A stretch of DNA of 64,000 nucleotides. It comes from Neurospora intermedia. Lineage: Eukaryota > Ascomycota > Sordariomycetes > Sordariales > Sordariaceae. The translations under genes were made by a program, and so were the position numbers. Numbering within the stretch: the first letter of the stretch is position 1; each line of letters begins with the position of its first letter. Shown here piece after piece: positions 60,008 through 64,000 of this stretch. Under the pieces are notes generated by a model. That model saw only the letters and a list, made by a program, of their open reading frames with translations, was not told the DNA's origin and did no database searches. The stretch spans positions 372,001 through 436,000 of the forward strand of contig BTPP01000008.1 in the NCBI GenBank assembly GCA_037102815.1. Direction: 5' to 3'.

Positions 60008-61875
60008 ATGTCGACCGCGGACGAGCTCAAGGCTCTTGGCAACAAGGCCATTGCCGAGAAGAACTTTGACGACGCCATGTAAGCTCTACCGCCGATATCA
60101 CATACATCTATGTCAGCTATCCACTGACACTGGCTGCTCCTTTACAGTGACAAGTTCACACAAGCCATCGCCCTCGACCCTAGCAACCACATCCTCTACA
60201 GCAACCGTTCCGCCGCGTACGCTTCCAAGAAGGACTGGGACAATGCTCTCAAGGATGCCGAGAAGACCACCGAGATCAAGCCTGACTGGCCCAAGGGCTG
60301 GGGCCGCAAGGGCACAGCGCTCTTCGGCAAGGGTGACCTGCTGGGCGCAAACGATGCCTACGAGCAGGGCCTCAAGATTGATCCCAATAATGCTGGCATG
60401 AAGAAGGATTTTGAGGCTGTTCAGCGCGCCATGCAGCAGGAGGCTGGCGGCGGTGATCTCAGCGGCGGTATTGGCCAGATGTTCGCCGACCCCAACCTCA
60501 TCCAGAAGCTCGCCGGCAACCCTAAGACGGCTGCCTTCCTCTCCGACCCCGCATTCATGGCCAAGCTCCAGGCTGTCAAGCAGAACCCTTCGAACGCCCA
60601 AGATCTCTTCTCCGACCCCAGGATGATCCAGGTCCTTGGTGTCCTGATGGGTGTAGACATGGAGTTGAGGGACTCGGACGTGCCCCCTGGAGCCCCCCAG
60701 GAGGACGTCAACATGACTGATGCCCCGGCCCCCAAGCAGGAGACGCCACCAAAGCCCAAGACGCCCGAGCCCGAGCCCGAGCCCGAGCTGGATGAGGAGG
60801 AGTTGGAGAAGAAGAAGGCCAAGGAGGCGGCCGACAAGGAAAAGGCCCTTGGTACCGAGTGCTACAAGAAGCGCAACTTTGACGAGGCCATCAAGCACTA
60901 CCAGGCCGCCTGGGACTTGTACAAGGACATCGTCTACCTCAACAACCTCGGCGCCGCCTACTTCGAAAAGGGCGACTACCAGGCCTGCATTGACACCTGC
61001 AAGAAGGCTGCTGAGGAGGGTCGTGCTCGTTATGCCGACTTCAAGGTCATTGCCAAGTCGCTTGCGCGTATTGGTTCTGCCTACGAGAAGATGGGTGACC
61101 TTACCAATGCGATTGAATACTACAACCAGAGTCTGCGCGAGCACCGTACCCCTGAAGTCATCAGCAAGGTGCGCGCGGCTGAGCGCAACAAGATCGAGGC
61201 TGCCCGCAAGGCCTACATTGACCCGGTCAAGGCTGAGGAGGCTCGTGAGGAGGGTAACAAGAAGTTCAAGGAGATGGACTGGCCCGGCGCCGTTGCTGCC
61301 TACTCCGAGATGATCAAGCGTGCTCCGGATGACCCCCGCGGCTACAGCAACCGTGCTGCTGCTTTCATGAAGCTCCTCGAGTTCCCCAGCGCCCTTGAGG
61401 ACTGCGAGACGGCCATCAAGAAGGACCCCAAGTTCATCCGTGCTTACATCCGCAAGGCTCAGATCTACTTCGGCATGCGCGAGTACAGCAAGTGCGTTGA
61501 CGCCTGCACCGAAGCCCGCAAGATCGACGCCGAGTACCACAATGGCGCCAACGCTCGTGAGATTGAGCAGCTGGAGCAGAAGGCCTTCAACGCCATGTAT
61601 GCGGCTCGCGAGAACGAGACCGAGGAGCAGACAAGGGAGCGTCTGGCGCGTGATCCTGAGGTATGTCATATCGTTATACCAAATTCGCTGTTTGCAACAT
61701 GTACTAACATATTCGCGTTCAGATCATGGGCATCATGTCCGATCCTGTCATGCAGGCCATCCTCCAGCAGGCTCAGTCTGACCCTGCGGCTTTGGCCGAG
61801 CACATGAGGAACCCCAACGTCAGGACCAAGATCCAGAAGCTTATCGCTGCTGGCGTTATCCGCGTTGGCCGGTAA
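60008..61875 (+). CDS. sti1: Hsp70-Hsp90 organising co-chaperone Sti1/Hop
   Basis: Exons are 60008-60078, 60148-61660 and 61723-61875, giving 578 residues, close to yeast Sti1 (589). The introns are 69 and 62 bp (GTAAGC..CAG, GTATGT..CAG). It bridges Hsp70 and Hsp90 in the cytosol during client transfer. The order is TPR1 (about 4-105, starting ADELKALGNKAIAEKNFDDA), DP1/STI1 domain (about 126-190, GGIGQMFADPNLIQKLAGNP), an acidic Pro/Glu linker (PEPEPEPELDEEELEKKK) and TPR2A (from about 255). TPR2B (about 386-485) and DP2 (529-578, IMGIMSDPVMQAILQQAQSD) follow. The carboxylate-clamp Lys/Asn/Arg pattern is visible in each TPR set. A long antisense open frame over this gene is a codon-bias shadow. 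Confidence 0.96.
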
Positions 61876-62771
61876 AACAGAAAAACAAAAGATTGAACGA
61901 AAGGGGATAAAAAAAGGGGCATTGGTTTGGCCGGGGATCATAGCATTGGCGCTTGGGAACGAAGGTCGGAATGGCGTGGGTTTCTTGAACACACATTTAC
62001 TCCCATTTGAATGGGAAATCATACCATCCCTTAATGAATTGCATGAGAAATGAGAGTTTGTCTTTACCACTTTCTTGTACGGTAAATTCGGTTCATGTCA
62101 TTACGGAGACGATTTGTCAACATTTCGTGTATAGTTTCACCAGCGCACAAGGACATGGAATCTCTTTTTGCCCGCTTACTTCTTGGAACTTTGTTGTTCC
62201 ATGTGTCCAAGCACGGGATTCGACACCGTAGTAGGCAGGAGACTCCGATTGCCTCTTAATTATTTCTTCTCACTGCGTAGAGCGGGATCCCGAATACTAG
62301 GCAGTGTACCGAGACATGGCAAAGCTTCCCCTTCAAATTGCCATGATATTGCACCACACATATCGGTATCTACTCGCCATCTTCCTGGAAGGGTATCAAG
62401 AATATGTATCGCTAAAAGCGCTCATCGCTAAGCCTAAACAAAGTCAGCTACAATCAGCTGGGAAAGGACAGTGAAAACAAATAAACAATCTAAAGCTCGT
62501 GACGCAAGGTAACGCAACGCAAGGCAACGCAGGCGCCGAAGCGACGCAGTATCCGTCCTGAAGCATGGCCGCCATGCCATGCCTGTGCACTGCCATGTTG
62601 TCATGCTCCCGTCGAACGACCGAGCAGCCAACGCTGCATATAAGGTACCTCTTTGCCCGCCTGCAAAAGCACAACAAAAAGCCAAAGCCTTTTCCCACTG
62701 ACCTTGTCCATCCCCGACAGCAGTTCCAGTTTCAGTCTTCCTCCCTCCCTTCCTCACTTCCTTCCACCTCC
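61876..62771. other. Convergent 3' region between STI1 and nicotinamidase
   Basis: Probable 3' untranslated sequence of both convergent genes. It includes a short direct repeat of CAAGGTAACGCAACG/CAAGGCAACGCAGG near 62,506-62,533 and C/T-rich sequence from 62,690 on. No gene recognised. Confidence 0.5.
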
Positions 62772-64000
62772 TCAAATCTTCTCCACCTCCTCCTCGTCAT
62801 TCCCAGCTCCAACACTTGTCGTCACCACACCCTCAGGAAACAACCTTTTCACCTCCTCTCCATCCCACTTCACAACCTTCACCCCCGGCTCCCCCACAAG
62901 CGCCTCCTTGCATTTCCTCCACCCGTCCTCATCAACCGGCTTCGTCGCCTCCTCCACCACCACCGTCTCAAACCCTTCGTTATGTGCATCCATCGCCGTG
63001 CTCCACACGCAGTAATCGGCCGCCAGTCCCACCACATAGACGTGCGTTACCTTGGCCTCTCTCAACATGTGGGCCAGGCCCGAATCGCTCACGCGGGGTG
63101 AGGTGAAGGGGTCGTAAAAGGCCGAGTACATTTCGACGAGGGGGTTGGTTCCCTTTTCGAGGATCCGGTCGATTTTGGAAACGTCCAGCTCGGGGATGAG
63201 GCTAGCCCCGGGGGTGCCGGCGATGCAGTGAGCGGGCCAGAGGCGGGTGGTGTAGGACTCGGAGGGGTTGTGGGGGTTGTGGACGGTGGTGGTGGACAGG
63301 AAGGGGACGGCGGCTTCTCCAGAGGAGTCAGGGCAGCAGGGGGAAGGGGAGGAAGAGGTGTGGTTGTGGTTGGAGGCGAAGGAAATGTGGTTGGGCGGGT
63401 GCCAGTCCTTTGTGGCGACGCGGAGGACGAAGAGAGGGGAGGAGAGGAGGGTGTTGATTAGGGGGGTTATGGAGCGGCCGCCGGTGACTGCCAGGGTGCC
63501 GTTCTGTTTTTGCAAGACAAGTGTTAGTGTTTTGAGTATGGGTGAAGACGGTGGGTGTGAAATCAAGGTAAAGAAGTGAGTGGACTGTTGTGATGTGATG
63601 AGTGAGATGATTTGACTTGAGATGAGATGAAGAAAGAGACGGGCCTGTGTATTTTTGGAAGCCACTGAGCTCATAGGGAGATTGTAAGTAATCTGTCTGC
63701 CCATAGGATGAGGCTTACACGGCGACGACACGAACGGTATGTTCTCGCCACAGTACGATTTCTAGCTTTCTTGAAGTATTGAAAGAGGCCAGAACGATGC
63801 GAGGATTCAGATGATAACAAGTGAGGATAGTCAGGATGGGTGAAAAACGTCACAGAAAAAGACTAGAAATCGATGCTGCGTGCGGGTTCTGTACAGATAT
63901 GTGCAGGAAGCAGATCCTGAAGGCTTACCGGCGGGCAAAAGTCCTCTTGCATGTCAACCACCAGGAGAGCCGGCCTGAAATCGGGCTCCAGCTGAGCACC
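62772..64000 (-). CDS. pnc1: Nicotinamidase (isochorismatase superfamily), cut at the window end
   Basis: Visible exons on the minus strand are 64000-63929 (5' end missing) and 63503-62772, giving 267 residues in view. The enzyme hydrolyses nicotinamide to nicotinate in NAD salvage. The first exon ends VVDMQEDFCPP, with the catalytic Asp. The second resumes NGTLAVTGGRSI, joining in phase exactly as in the family. DWHPPNHISF provides the metal-binding Asp and His residues, GTNPLVEMYSAFYDP the following loop with Lys before it (EKG), and VVGLAADYCV the nucleophilic Cys. An extra Ser/Pro-rich loop lies between SFASNH and LWPAHC. The intron (63504-63928, GTAAGC..CAG) is 425 bp, much longer than the others in this window. 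The start codon is beyond 64,000. Confidence 0.9.

Noticed and set aside
60113-61669. 518-codon open frame on the minus strand
   Set aside because: It lies entirely antisense to the well-supported STI1 gene; its Leu/Val-rich repetitive composition is the mirror of GC-biased third positions in TPR-coding sequence.
63228-63579. Plus-strand open frames rich in Gly and Val
   Set aside because: They are antisense shadows of the nicotinamidase exon.

Overview
The window looks like nuclear DNA of a filamentous ascomycete, probably a Sordariomycete. Genes are compact and well separated, introns are short (about 58-98 bp in most cases) with fungal splice sites, and normal-GC gene blocks surround a roughly 26 kb island of extreme AT content. 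That island carries the signature of repeat-induced point mutation (RIP): C-to-T and G-to-A transitions, abundant TA dinucleotides and very few TG/CA.

Layout. 1-7.4 kb: an amino-acid permease and an NAD-dependent L-lactate dehydrogenase, then about 3 kb without a recognisable gene. 7.43-33.73 kb: the AT-rich island, bounded on both sides by a 49-bp inverted repeat with a possible 4-bp target duplication (CTAC). Inside it are a complete but dead Ty3/gypsy-type LTR retrotransposon (8,167 bp, 233-bp LTRs, 5-bp target duplication) sitting in a ~208-bp satellite. There are also several other tandem arrays, long stretches that read as RIP-damaged multi-exon protein genes, two nested arrays with periods divisible by three, and a 0.8 kb island of normal GC that holds a tRNA-like sequence and telomere-like repeats. 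34.3-35.5 kb: an amidoligase-family gene just outside the island. 35.5-48.9 kb: a gene-poor stretch with a broken cytochrome P450 remnant, CCTA microsatellites and a small foldback element. 48.9-64 kb: a normal gene block with a Prm10/ThrE-type membrane protein, a small secreted cysteine-rich protein, an aldehyde dehydrogenase, a membrane RING-H2 protein, the Hsp70-Hsp90 co-chaperone Sti1 and a nicotinamidase cut by the window end.

The intact genes are mostly unrelated housekeeping or metabolic functions and do not form an obvious pathway cluster. Nicotinamidase (NAD salvage), aldehyde dehydrogenase and lactate dehydrogenase all touch NAD metabolism, but nothing in the sequence ties them together. 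The most unusual parts are the inverted-repeat-bounded island with its fossil genes, whose inferred exons alternate with short, similar AATTAATTT-rich spacers, and two neighbouring genes that each need a GC-AG intron with the same GCAAGT donor.
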